Assembly (NCBI GenBank): GCA_950295325.1
Contig: OX485806.1
Location: forward strand, 8,182,001 to 8,246,000
Direction: 5' to 3'
Source of the DNA: Polytrichum commune
Lineage: Eukaryota; Streptophyta; Polytrichopsida; Polytrichales; Polytrichaceae
DNA: 64,000 nucleotides
Position numbers and translations under genes: made by a program. The notes beneath the pieces are model-generated. The model saw only the letters and a list, made by a program, of their open reading frames with translations. It made no database searches and was not told the DNA's origin. Positions 12,372 to 24,179 of this stretch are shown in pieces; the first letter of the stretch is position 1; each line of letters opens with the position of its first letter.

Positions 12372-12563
12372 TTGAGAGCTCTTTCTTGATTCTATGGGTG
12401 GTGGTGCATGGCCGTTCTTAGTTGGTGGAGTGATTTGTCTGGTTAATTCCGTTAACGAACAAGACCTCAGCCTGCTAACTAGTTACGCGAAGGATCCCCT
12501 TCGCGGCCAACTTCTTAGAGGGCTATCGGCGTCTAGCCGATGGAAGTTTGAGGCAATAACAGG
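12251..12563 (+). rRNA. 18S rRNA gene fragment (non-functional)
   Basis: About 313 bp matches the 3' half of plant 18S rRNA. It starts at ggtcgcaaggctgaaactta, passes through the near-universal aaggaattgacggaagggca and cgttaacgaacaagacctca, and ends at gaggcaataacagg. Late in the fragment it diverges from the canonical sequence (the stem after cttcttagaggg is altered), and both flanks are unrelated to rDNA, so it is an isolated insertion and not part of an rDNA array. Confidence 0.9.
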
Positions 12564-12983
12564 GTGGAGCGCACCGGTGTTTGCAAGCGATGGTGGCGGG
12601 GGCGAACAGGCTGGAGCGCACCTGGCATTTGGATGAATAAGTGTGGATGAATGTGGATAAGGTCGTCGTCTTTGATGTGTTTTGGTTTATATTAGACCCA
12701 GGGATGGTGTCTTCCCAGTCAAGCATGATCTTCACCTTGATACCCAACAGTATCCTCCCAGTACCCAATACACTCCGTGTTTATCCATAAACCAACCGTC
12801 ATTGCATTCAATTCGAGTCAGAAGGTTCACTGCCGTGACAGTTTGGGGTTCCTTCAATGTTGTAACACAACCACTCGGGATGAGAGCACCAAAGCCACGC
12901 GCTAAAAAATGTACATCACACCCAAAATGAAGCCTAGTCCATGAATAAACTCTGTATTCATCAATGAAATAGTACATGTTTGA

Positions 12984-13229
12984 ATGTAGCCCATGTACGA
13001 CATCGTAAGGAATGGGGGTCACAGTCTCCAATGTGGAAGAGTCCAACACAAATCCACCCTTGGGACCTACAGGCTGTCTCTTCAGGTCCACGGTTTCGCT
13101 CCTGGCCTTTTTTTCAGCCTTCTTGATGTCGTTGCTCTTGCGACGCTCCAAAAACTCTTCCCTGCATCTTGACGGCTGCACGTGCTCGATGCGCACATGA
13201 AGTCGGTTCTGGATGATCATGTTTCCGAC
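12984..13229 (-). pseudogene. Ribosomal protein eL21 (RPL21) exon fragment
   Basis: The minus strand encodes the C-terminal ~82 residues of eL21: [18 protein letters not shown], then [11 protein letters not shown] and [12 protein letters not shown]. The N-terminal exons are missing, and the native stop after PYDVV..L is lost, so the frame reads on into unrelated sequence to 12732. A splice acceptor (ggttacag|GTCGG) precedes the fragment at the place where plant eL21 residues K/Q-VGN meet. The copy is therefore genomic and not reverse-transcribed. It lies between the 18S fragment and the transposase-like gene, which suggests capture by a mobile element. Confidence 0.8.
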
Positions 13230-13579
13230 CTGTAACCAATCATGCATTCAATGCTTGGTGAGATTCTTTTCTACGTATTCACGGACACAATTGCCTGCAT
13301 ACGTAACAACCGTGGTTCCGCATACTCGGATTTTAGCTTGTAAACCAAACGCAGATGGAACCAGAGGATAGAGGCGTTCTGAGATTCCAGCTTGAAACCA
13401 TACTTTAAACATGATTAGTGCATTTAAATGACCATGCTCTCCAGGGTCTCAATAAAAATTCTCACCTTCATAGTGGGTCATCGTAATCGTCTCCCAAATA
13501 GGAATCCAGAACTTGACAACCCCCTCCACTGTGGAACTTAGGTTTTACCTGCAAGAAAACCCAGAATACCCTAAACCCT

Positions 13580-16500
13580 TCACGCCTGCTCCAAAATGGC
13601 GTCTTCCACTTTCCTTTGCAACTTGTACACGGGGTCATTACCAAACACACGGTGATCACACATTGACATCGGAAATTTGACTGCACAAACATGATCTGCC
13701 AAAATGTGTGCCCTATGTGACTTTCTCAAGAGGACATACGTATCAGCGCCTAAACCATACTTCTGGTAGTAGAGTCCCTCAAGAACCTGATCTCCAGGTT
13801 CGAAGTCCTCACCCCACTTGCAAACAAAAGCTGTCTTACAAGTGTAAGCTTTCCTAGTGCATACAAGAACATAAAAATCCACATTTTCTTCATTATCAGG
13901 GGAAGCTGCAATAGCAAAGTTATCACCCACTTCGATTATTGAAGCAAAATATGTGCCATTTACACCAACATGATGCCAATCTTCCACCGAAAATTCATTC
14001 AACTGGACATTCCGAACATAAGCAGCATTCAATGGCACTAAGACCTCCAATTCCCAGTCCCCAGCCCAAGCTTTATTCTCACACTCCTCCCAGTTCCCTT
14101 CAATACATGAGAAACAAAAACATGCCAAATGGCGCTTCAACAACTTACCAACCTCCATGCTGCCGACGGACCGAATAGAGTGCAGATTTCTGCACCGGGG
14201 TATGGGCTCACAATCGTACTCGTGTTCCCTGTCAACATCTCCTTCCAGAACATGCCAAAATGTTCTATTCACAGGCCTCCTATCGCCATAGAGAGTTTTT
14301 GGGCGGCCACTCAACTCTTTCCTCAAGTAACCGACAACATCTTCAGCGCACTGTAACTTCGGGCCATTTATATCCAATTGGGCAGTTCGAATGTACCGTT
14401 TCAGGACAGCACCTGCTCCATCGTGCGGTCCTTTCCCATGTCCTGTTTCGAAAAAAGACCACATGCACGTGCAACCACCAGTAATCTCTGGATACCGAGC
14501 TACAAAGTACCACGGGACTCGACTCTTAAACTGATTTGCACAGCCATCGCTCCATATCCAGTGATGTTTGGGTATGAAACCCCCCTGAAGAACGCTTTCC
14601 CAATGCAACATGAGGCAGTGTTGCACAAAATAGCTATCATGTTTCATATCATCACTTATGTAGAAATGGTAGGTCGTGATATTACGTGTGCTCTCATCAT
14701 GTGGATCTGGGTGAGGATTTCGGATATATGCTATGTGTACAAGGATACTAATTTGGTAGCTATGCCAGTGCATGGACTGGACTTCATTTTGTAACTCAAA
14801 AGAATAATTTTCAGCATAGTTAATGACGGACACCATTGTGTCAGCGGGGGAGGTCCTCAAGCACGTCCTAAATTGTTCATCCTCCCACTTCGCCACAAAA
14901 CTATGACGCACAAAAAATTGGAGTTTTGGCTTGAGGTAGTTGATTAACTCACGCGATGTTGTGTCTTTGTAAACCAACTGCAATTTCTTTCGTTGTAGAC
15001 CTTTCCTCGTAGTGATAGACTGCATCTCGTAATGCTTCCAGTGCACAGTTATAGGAGAGATTCCATCCTCTTCGGTAGGACACATGGGCAGAATGTCCAC
15101 ACCGCAGCACATACATTCACCAAACAAACAATCATTTGCATGCCACGCCGAATTAGGAGGTTTTGGGCACAACACTGCATCTGAAATGGCTGTCAGACCA
15201 GGATACACAAACACTCCCGCAACACATTGCCCCACATTTGATTCACTGAGACATACCTCACATCGACAAGCACAATCTACTTTGTTGTGTATACCTGATT
15301 TTGTCCTCAGTTGAGTAAAAGCAGATAGCAATTCCTCCATTTCTACGTGGTATATACAACAACACACATTTCGGTCATGCAATTTTTTCACCCAATATGG
15401 TTGCAAGGAATCAAAAACACGCTTATCGACAATTACATCGGGATGGGCCTCACGGAAGCGCATATAGAACGCCATCTGTCACAGGAATACACAAACAAGA
15501 CATTCAGCAAACGTTAGTCCTTTACAAGTTCCTGTAGAACTCCATAGAGGTGTTGTACAGTCCACACCCTCGTATATTTCATGCAATAACTCCCTAAAAA
15601 TCCATGACCCTCAAACCCTAGTCCTCACCATGGGTGACTGTCTACAGATTGTACAATTACACTACGCTGCTTCCATATACTCATGTGGAAGTCCATATAC
15701 TCCCACACACTGCATATAACGTCTCGAGTAGTCACACATATTCAATACTTTACTCACCGAAACGCATATAGGACGCCATATGTCACAGGAATACACTATT
15801 AAGACATTCACCAAAAGTTCTGGGCTTAAAAGTGCCTGTAGATCTCCATAGAGGTCCTGTGCAGTCCACACGTGCACATATTTCCTGCAAGAACTTCAAG
15901 AACATCCATGACCCTCAAACAATGGTCCTCACCCTGGGTGACTGTCTACAGGGTTTGCAATTACACTAGCCTGCTTCCATATACTGATGAATAGGAAGTC
16001 CATATACTCCCACACAATGCTTATAACGTCTCCATATACCCCCACACAATGCATATAACGTCTCCATCAGAGACACATATTCAATACTCGACTGCATACA
16101 CTCCAAAGGAACGGTGAGAAATCCCATCGATGTCAATTTAGCAAATGCCCATATGTAAACATTCCATAAATTGACAATTCCCTCCCATACTCTATATGGG
16201 GTCCCTGTAGCATATCCACCGTAGTACATACAATGGGAGGAGAAGTAAATAAACTCCAATATTTCCTTATGAAGACCCAAGCGGATCACCCTGAACTCCC
16301 ACCCATGCGTGAAAAGTTCCACAGAGTCCAGAAGTTGCAATGCCGTCCCTAAACCACAACGAAACTGATGGGATCCCATATGCACAGTACCGGTATGCGT
16401 TTTATAGAGAAGTAGCCAGATTGCACACTCATGGCTTCAAATGACAAGCTAATACCCCAAACATGCACAGATCTAGGTGTACTCCTTGGTCCCTAGAATC

Positions 16501-17757
16501 AGTTGGAAGAGAAAACCAGCATGCTCAATATAACCCAGAATATCACCCTAAAATCCAAGATTCGAATTAAAGCCCACTGCATTCAATGTCGCAAGGAAAA
16601 CCTGAAATCCTAAGAACATCTGTGACCCCTAAAACGCTCATCACATCAAATCAGGCAGATAGCCACAAGACTGAAGCCAATGGAGGAACGCACTGTCACC
16701 TTTCACCGATCCACCGAAACCCTAAACCCTTCATACCCTAGCACAGAAATTGCAAATTTCTACAACTTAAGTGATAGGTAGGTCCATAGCCAGATTGCAC
16801 ACTCATGGCTTGAAATGACACGAGAATACCCTAAACATGCACAGATCTAGGTGTAGCCCTACGACCCTGGAATCGGTAGGAACCCTAAACCAGCACGAAA
16901 TTCGGAGACCCTCGTTACAAAAAAAAAAGCAAGACGACATATGACATAGATGTGAGAGCGCCCACCAGAGATTCCAACAAATATTGAGCATGGTGTTGAA
17001 CGTATGTTTTTGGAGCAACCCACTTCCTTACAACCTCCTTGCAATTCGGGCTTGGCCGTGTCTCTGCAGCCCACCACGCAGTGACAATGTCTTTCACCAT
17101 CAGAGATGTCGCATCGCTCCTTACCTTCCTGACGGACAAAGTCCACTCCATATGCACGGAACTGACCATGGTCGCTCGCCTCTGTGTGGCCATCGCTACA
17201 TTGCGGGGATGAACCCCAAGCAGGCGAGCTGTCTGTCGGGCAGAGACTCGCTGTGGATTCGTCATAGCGGCTGTGAGGATAGCATGTTTGGTAGCTAAAT
17301 GTGCCTTTGTCTTCGAAGTCTTCACCTCCGATAGGGATTGCAGCAAACTGGAAACAATTGTCTCTCGCGCATCTGTTTCACTGCAAACCCTTCGTGACCG
17401 AAGTGGCAGGAGATCCCTCGTCAACTTATTGTTCCACACGGACTGCATTACTGCCTGCTTGTGTGGAAGCAAGCGCCCTCTTCCTCTCAAAGTCCTTTGA
17501 ACGCAACTCAAGATTGCACGAACGTCCTGGCGCACCAATCTGCGGTTGACGCCATCAGCATAGGCGTCATCACCCTCTGACCACGATCCTGCGTCCACAT
17601 TGACACGCACGGAGTTCGCAGCATTTGCTCTCCTCCGACGCCGTGATTCGCGTTGGCGCTCCCTCGCCCGCTCTTGCGCAACATCCAGTCTAGCCCTCTC
17701 CACAGGGCCCTCTCTCCGAATACCTGCTCTCCTATCTCTCGCTCTCGCACTACCCAT
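13580..17757 (-). CDS. DDE-transposase-like protein, 895 aa, two exons
   Basis: Exon 1 is 17757-16966 (ATG at 17757) and exon 2 is 15475-13580. Donor CTG|gtgggc and acceptor tgacag|ATG join in phase 0. Residues 1-264 are basic, with a helix-turn-helix-like stretch (VSARQTARLLGVHPRNVAMA), a likely DNA-binding part. Exon 2 has Cys/His motifs and an RNase-H-like core: NYAENYSFELQNEVQSMHW, WSDGCANQFKS and FFETGHGKGPHDGAG. This layout is known to me from unclassified DDE-type transposase proteins common in invertebrates. There the first block usually reads D-F/Y-A-E-N-Y; here the Asp position is Asn (N483), while D574 and E607/D616 remain. Both reading frames are intact over 2.7 kb. It could be a recently active element, a dead one lacking one catalytic acid, or a domesticated gene. 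The intron (15476-16965) is partly tandem-duplicated. Confidence 0.65.
15452..16060. repeat. Tandem duplication spanning an exon edge
   Basis: Unit 1 (about 15452-15755) and unit 2 (about 15756-16060) align across their length, with period near 304 bp. Unit 1 starts inside exon 2 of the transposase-like gene. Unit 2 therefore holds a broken copy of the exon's 5' edge in which the acceptor AG has become AT (plus-strand gccatctgtcac versus gccatatgtcac). Confidence 0.75.
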
Positions 17758-18555
17758 TTCGGCGTGCAAGCGTCACTCAAGCTGAACCTTAAACCTCACT
17801 CTTCATGCACATGACGAGCACCTGCAGGTTTGAACAAGAGACATGCGAGCTGTAACGAGCAACGCAAAACTGCTCCGGAACGTTTTCAGTCCCTAAACCC
17901 TAAAACAGAGGGTTGTAGTCCACGTGGCGCGTGGCACCAGTCACTGTGCACTCCACCCTACAACTAAACTCATCCACATCCACTCCCACAGTCGGTGGGA
18001 CCCGAAAACGCTGCTTCCATAACTGTAGTATAGCAAGTAAAAGCGGGATTTTTGACAAGAAGCCCACCTGAAGATATTGTACATTAGTAGTTTCCCGGAA
18101 AAAAAAAATGAAAAACGATTATTTTTGCTCCAAGTATGGACTTCCAAAAAAACGTCGTCATTTAGCCTACTTAAGAGTCCATACCAACTGTATTTCTACA
18201 CATAATGTGGAAAAAAACATCACTACTATGGACCTCATAGTGGATCACATAACATACATAGTCACTCCTAGTAAAATGCCCAAAAATTCTAGACGTTTAC
18301 GCCAAAATTCCTAAACCAAAACCTGTTGACCACAGTCCATATTGTATTTTCAAAAGTCCATCACCCTTAATTGAAGAAGAATTTCATGTAAAGGAATATG
18401 TGGTCATCTACCTATTCAAGTTACCATTGTGTATCCCAAATCTCACATCCATAGCTTCTATCAATTGTATGCAACGTGGCTTGCAATGCACGGGGGTACA
18501 CTGTAAAATAGGGTGTGACACAGAAAGTGAGCCACTCAACCATGCATCCACCCAA
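17758..18555. other. 5' flank of the transposase-like gene, no gene seen
   Basis: This holds the presumed promoter side of the minus-strand transposase-like gene and a moderately AT-rich stretch. A short block near 18526-18556 is an inverted copy of the repeat end found at 2855 and 7503. No coding sequence is supported. Confidence 0.4.
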
Positions 18556-18558
18556 TAT

Positions 18559-19186
18559 GCAATTGATTGGAAGTCAAAAATATTACAAATCCCTCACTAC
18601 TACTGAGGTTATAATTTTTGTGACTTACAATTTGAATTTGTCTTTGTCATTCTAAAATGGCACTTAAATTAGTATGCTCATTTAGTATGTATATTTTATT
18701 ATATTTTAGGTCATGTTGTCTACTTTCACATGTATTCATACGCATTCAAACTAATTAAGTGTGATTGAATGTAATTAAGTCTAATTAATCCCAAATAAAT
18801 CAGAAAGTATGGTTACCAAGTTAAGTAAACATAATTAATTATAAAATGCACTGTAATTAATTTATTTATGGAATTTATTCCAGTGAATTAATTATAATAT
18901 TTTGGAATTAGATATATTTAATATATTTAATTAATATTATAATTAATTCCAAAATATTATAATTAATTAATTTCAGTCTTAATTAATTATTGAATGCATA
19001 TGAATACCTGTGAAAGTAGACAACATGACCTAAAATATTATAAAGTATACATACTAAATCAGCACACTAATTTCAAGTGCCATTTTAGAATGACAAAGAC
19101 AAATTCAAATTGTAAGTCACAAAAATTATAACTTCGGTGGTAGTGAGGGTTTTGTAATGTTTTGAACTTCCAAGTCAATTACATGC
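18559..19186. mobile_element. Foldback element with ~190 bp arms
   Basis: The left arm (about 18559-18749) and right arm (about 18993-19186) are near-perfect inverse copies. Blocks such as gtgacttacaatttgaattt, tttaggtcatgttgtctact and ctttcacatgtattcat pair in order. The ~240 bp centre is extremely AT-rich and itself partly palindromic (the ttaattataatattttggaa region). There is no coding content. The outer edges share ggaagtc...caatt in inverse form. It is consistent with a MITE or foldback transposon, and a transcript would form a long hairpin. Confidence 0.85.
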
Positions 19187-19239
19187 TTTATTGACAGTTT
19201 CACAGTGATAATGAAATTCCTGTCAATTGCTTATTTACT

Positions 19240-19450
19240 CGACGAAAGTGAACATATATATTGGATTTTGGGCCTTGAAGGTGAAGTGCACTCAATATGG
19301 GATTTGTAGTCAAGCAACCTTCAAGAATGCAAGGGCAATGTTTTTTTTTCGAAGTTGGAAGGGGCAGGCAACAATTTTCGGTCGGGTTCAAAAATTTCCC
19401 GGGAGGGCTACCCCCGCCCGGATCTGACACCCCCCAAAGTTTGTAGGGGG
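19240..19450 (+). repeat. Dispersed repeat, inverted partner at 2.66-2.85 kb
   Basis: This is the reverse complement of the repeat at 2660-2845, including tattggattttgggccttga, agaatgcaagggcaatg and the ttcccgggaggg block. It sits just outside the foldback element. Confidence 0.7.
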
Positions 19451-19559
19451 CTGTTTAATGTATCAACCCACATAGACCCCCACCCTCCGACACCGAGCTC
19501 ACCAACAAGGAGGGTTCCTCCCCTATCAACAAAATAAAGCTTGGAAACGACAACTCAAA

Positions 19560-20840
19560 ATATATCACAACATTGTGAAGGCGATTAGAGCCGTCCCCAC
19601 TCAACCCTGCACAACATGGTCATCCCACCACGACATCCAACAACTACACATCCTCTAAATCTCAACATTCCACCCATCCCCACTAACCCCACCACCATTC
19701 ACCATTGGACTCAAGAAATCTCCAAAATTGGAAAAACTGCAACAACGGAAGCACACAAAATCACCACCAAACAAATGGCTATCAATTGCCAAAAAACCCA
19801 TCACAAAATATTATCACCCTTAAAATCAAATTCGAAACAGTATGCAAAAATACATTCCAACTAGCCACAAACGCCCCAGTAGACATCACCCAAGAAATCC
19901 TCCATGCAGAACATAAATCTTTCAAAATACAAAACCCCTCTACGATGACCCAACAAACCATCTCCTAAATTCCCATGGCATGGTCAAGACAACTTCAACC
20001 TAGAAAAATGAGGCACTCATAACACAAAGCTCTCGCAAACCTTCTACACAAAAGTATTCGATTACAACCCTAAAAAAACTAGCCCTCGGCAAACCTCATG
20101 GTCCAAACAACATCCCAAATGAAATCCTTAAAGCTACGCCAACATCCTTCTAATACATGCTCTTCCTCTTTTTCTAACAATCTTACCAACCGGAAACCAT
20201 CCCCAACTACTGTAAACATAGTAAACCATACTACTCCATAAAAAGGCAACCCCTCGCCCTCACTATCTACAAGCCCATAGCCCTAGCCAACAACGTCTGC
20301 AAACTCTACACAAGTACATTCATTGCATTTCTCACAAGCTATGGAGAAAAATACGAGTTACCATACTTCAGCGAGGAAGGATTTTCACCATAAAGAAACA
20401 CTACACGACAAATCCAAATTATTATTTCCGCCCTCGAAGATGTTGCCTCACTAGCTAGGATATATTTCTTGCATATATTGACTTTAGGAACGCCTTTGGC
20501 TTCATTGACCACGCACGACTGCTAGCAATAATAAAAGACCTAGGCTACCCCACAAAACATGGTCGTAACAATAAGAAACAATTAGACAAACTCCACCACT
20601 CCATCTCATGGCAACCACTTTGGGTCAATACCCCAAATTTGAGTCAATCATGGTATAATTCAAGGCGACACCCCTAAGCCCTAGCTATTCATCATCTTCT
20701 TAGACGCACTCTTGAGATTGCTAAAAATAGAACATTGGCTACCACTTGAATACCTCGTCATCCACCTACAACATCACTACGTACTTGGATGACCTTATCA
20801 CCCTTTTGATAACATAACAAATATCTAGCCACAAATTCTT
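19560..20840 (+). pseudogene. Decayed LINE reverse transcriptase
   Basis: Broken frames spell reverse-transcriptase motifs in the right order: GKPHGPNNIPNEILKA near 20090; KPIALANNVCKLYTS near 20270; YGEKYELPYFSEEGFSP near 20340; YIDFRNAF-IDHARLLAI near 20475; IIQGDT with LFIIFLDALL near 20650-20720; and a YLDDLITL box near 20780 that corresponds to the catalytic YxDD. Several stops and frame changes interrupt it. It is a dead non-LTR retrotransposon fragment; the clade cannot be fixed by eye. Confidence 0.75.
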
Positions 20841-21839
20841 GAAGATGGAGCATTAGATTGCTTGTAGTTAATAGAAATGTATTACTAGAAGAAATTGTAG
20901 AAGGTAGAGCAATAGATTGCTCATAGTCAATAGAAATGTAACGGAAGAGGCATGAGAAACAATAAGGTTAGTATGAGGCCACAATGTTGGTATGAGAAGA
21001 ATAAGAGTTATCCCATATTGTTTGTATGAACCAAGGAAATGAAGAAAAATAATAAAAGGCAAAGCAAGGAGAACATGAGACCATCTCACTTCAAGCTTTG
21101 TTCATAAGCCTTTGTGTATGTGTTCTTGCTTGTGCTTTCTCATCTCTAGTCTTATTGACTTCCAATACTCCAATCTATAAAAGGAATGGACATGGTAATC
21201 ATTGAGGATTATTATGTATGACAACAATGAATGAAAATGTGAATTTGATGAAACCGGCACATTCATTATCAATTTGTTCTTTAGATCTTAGGTCCGCCTT
21301 TTGGGTATCTACATTTACTTTGAAATTCTTAATAACCTTTTCTAAAGTACACCTTAAAATCAATATGTCTCCCTTATGTATATCATGTACGCTAATGCCT
21401 CAAATAATACTCCTTCTTTACACTCTTGTTAGTTCATATGTGGTATGAAGAGTCCATCCCTAGGGCCTTGGAGTGTTTCTCATGGCTTTCAAAACCTATC
21501 CAACAGGTTGTATTTTACTATCATGGATCCTAGGTACCATTTCCAGCATTTTGGCATCCAAAACTTGGTTCCAAATTGTCTTTTGGTTTTGAATAATTCT
21601 TTAGATTGAGTCTCACAACACTCACAACACTTTGTGAACCTTTTAAAACATGCCAAAAACTCTTGTATACACACTCCCCAATCTCTAGTGGTATATGACT
21701 AATCCTAAATGCTAGAACTATGATTATCGGGGGTACACATTTCCTTAAAATCAAGAATTGTGTGGGTTTGTAATATACTCTAAAGAAACATATATACAAG
21801 TTTCTTGTTTGTATAGAATTAAGGAATACACATACAATT

Positions 21840-22010
21840 TCAATGATAAATCATCACTCATAAATAGTCATTGTCATAAACATATAAATATACATTTGAA
21901 TAACAATCAACCCCTAACATATGTATAATGCAATACCCGAACAATTATCCATAAAGTCGTTGAAGACTTTTTCATCCTCTGGATGTAACTCACAAGCATC
22001 TAAGTTTACA
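21840..22010 (-). repeat. Dispersed repeat with coding-like core, partner at 32.84 kb
   Basis: The reverse complement reads cttagatgcttgtgagttac, ccagaggatgaaaaagtctt and attatacatatgttaggggt, matching 32838-32995. Both copies conserve a short frame (about V-LD-ELHP-DEK-NDF), which suggests a fragment of a transposon coding region. Confidence 0.55.
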
Positions 22011-24179
22011 ACATATGACACGGAAACTAATGCAATTGTTATTTCTAAGTCCACCATGAAATAATTTGTAAAATCATATGTTCACTTGTTGTTGGTTCCT
22101 TTTTGATACCAACATAAGTCAATCTCCATGTTTGATGGACAATCCATCCTTGGGGTCCATCAAATCAATTGGATCCATGTACTCCACCTAACCATTACCA
22201 AAATTTCTACGCATCCTACAAACCCTTCCAACACACCAAACCTTGACAGGAGTTGATTTTGTTTAGTCTATTTTGATTTTATAACAATTTTTGCTTCGAA
22301 GGTATGTTTTTGAAAAACACACACCACAATCACAACCAAGAATCAACATAGTGACACTACCATACAAGTACAAATGTGGTATATTTTTTAAAGGTCCTTC
22401 ATACATGTGCATAACTACGAGTTATAATTTGCGTAGCATATGTATATGTGGTATGGCAAAGTCCAAATTAATACCCGTTTTGTGCACTCACTTATAGTTG
22501 TATGTGTTTTAAATAATGCACCCCTAGGGCATAAATTAGTTAGCATTAGGGGTATGGATAAGTTAAGATTTCTTCCCAAAAATGAGGCCCAAAAAGTTAG
22601 CTAACTCTTATGCCCCTCCCCACCTCACTTTAGCTAAGCCTAAAAGTTGGTTCTAAAAACATGGCCTTCACACTATTGACATTATCTAGTGTTGAGCCTA
22701 GTTGGTAAATGATGTGGCATGGCTTAAAATTGGAGGTTTTAAGCCTCAAGCACCGACCCCCCCATTGGTACCTAAACTTCAGGCAAGAATGTATGACTTT
22801 TAAAAGTGTCGCCTCCTACCCTTGTGATTGGTTGCTTTCAATCTTAGTTATGAGGGCACGAGGAGCTCCATTAACAAAAATTGATGGTGAGATAAATGAG
22901 TAGTAAGGCATTTGGGGATGGGACAAAAACTATCCAACATTCATTGCTTGGTAGATAAAACAATGAACATGTGTGAAAGCTACTTAATTAAAACCTACTT
23001 GAAAATCTCTGGAGCAAGTTCTTGTAGGTGCATTGGGATAGTTGGATGCCTCCGCTATAACCGTGGGAGCTTTACCCGGGTTTTAGGAAAAACTTTGGTT
23101 ATTTGGTGAAGTTAGGTAGGGAGGGGGCATTAGTTCGATAACTTTTATATGTACCTTTATTTTAAACTAGGTGGTGCGGGTGTGATATTGATTAGCTCTC
23201 GTGTAGATTAGCTACCTTGTACATTAGCTATTTCTCTTAACCGGGCAGTGCATGCAAAACATAACTGATTTGAGGTAAGGTTGACTGGTCAAAGTTTAAG
23301 CATCCGCATGGACTTCCTGGTTAAGGCTTTTATTAAATTGGTCAACTGGGACCGGGGGTACGGGTATGAGATCAAATAGGCATATGACTTAGTTAATTCT
23401 CACCAACTCATATTGTTAGCTAATTCTCCCAACCATGTGGTGCAGTTGATTTGACCATGATTTTAGTTAGCTAAAATTTTGCTTCGTTAATCTTCACTAT
23501 AGTGTAAAGGTCAAGCCACACTTCCCGGTTAAGGATCCAATTAGAGTAAGCAACCACCCAAATTAGTTATATTGTGGCCACACTACCCAATTAAGATATT
23601 AGCTAATGTACGAGGTAGCTAGCTGGTATGAGAGCTAATCAATCTCATGCCTGCACCACCTAGTTAAGAATAAGATTTAAATCAATATTATCGATATAGA
23701 AGTTAGACAACTATTTGGATCTTGTTTTGGTGAATATACCCTTAATGCCAACTAACTTTACCACTAATTAGCCCAATTTTTTTTCTTGAATGGTTGCCTC
23801 TCATTTCCCCCATCTCTTATTCGTTTCTCTATGCGGTAGAGCACACTATTTCTTACATCATCTCAATTTAGCATACATTTTTATGATAAAATAAATTTTA
23901 TTGTCATCTCAATGTCCAGATTTTGGATAACTAACATTTTACTTGTTTAAGATTAAATTAATCATTTAATATGTTTTTTTATCACAAATGGTGTGACCCG
24001 CAAAATTAGAATGATATATATAAGTAGCGTCTTGTTCAAAACTTACGCAATTTGAGCAAAACTATAGTCGATAAGCCTTTGGTTAGTCATATATAATTGG
24101 GATGTGTAGTTGTGCAAACAATTAGCTAGCATATTCATACGTTGGTTCTTACTAAATCATATTGTTAGTTAAGAGTGAC

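Noticed and set aside
16803-17146. Short minus-strand frames around the 3' end of transposase exon 1
   Set aside because: Alternative frames of the same exon and intron; the exon 1 model with a phase-0 donor explains the region better.
19616-19968. Thr/Pro/Asn-rich short frames
   Set aside because: They lie in the 5' part of the decayed LINE and are not separate genes.
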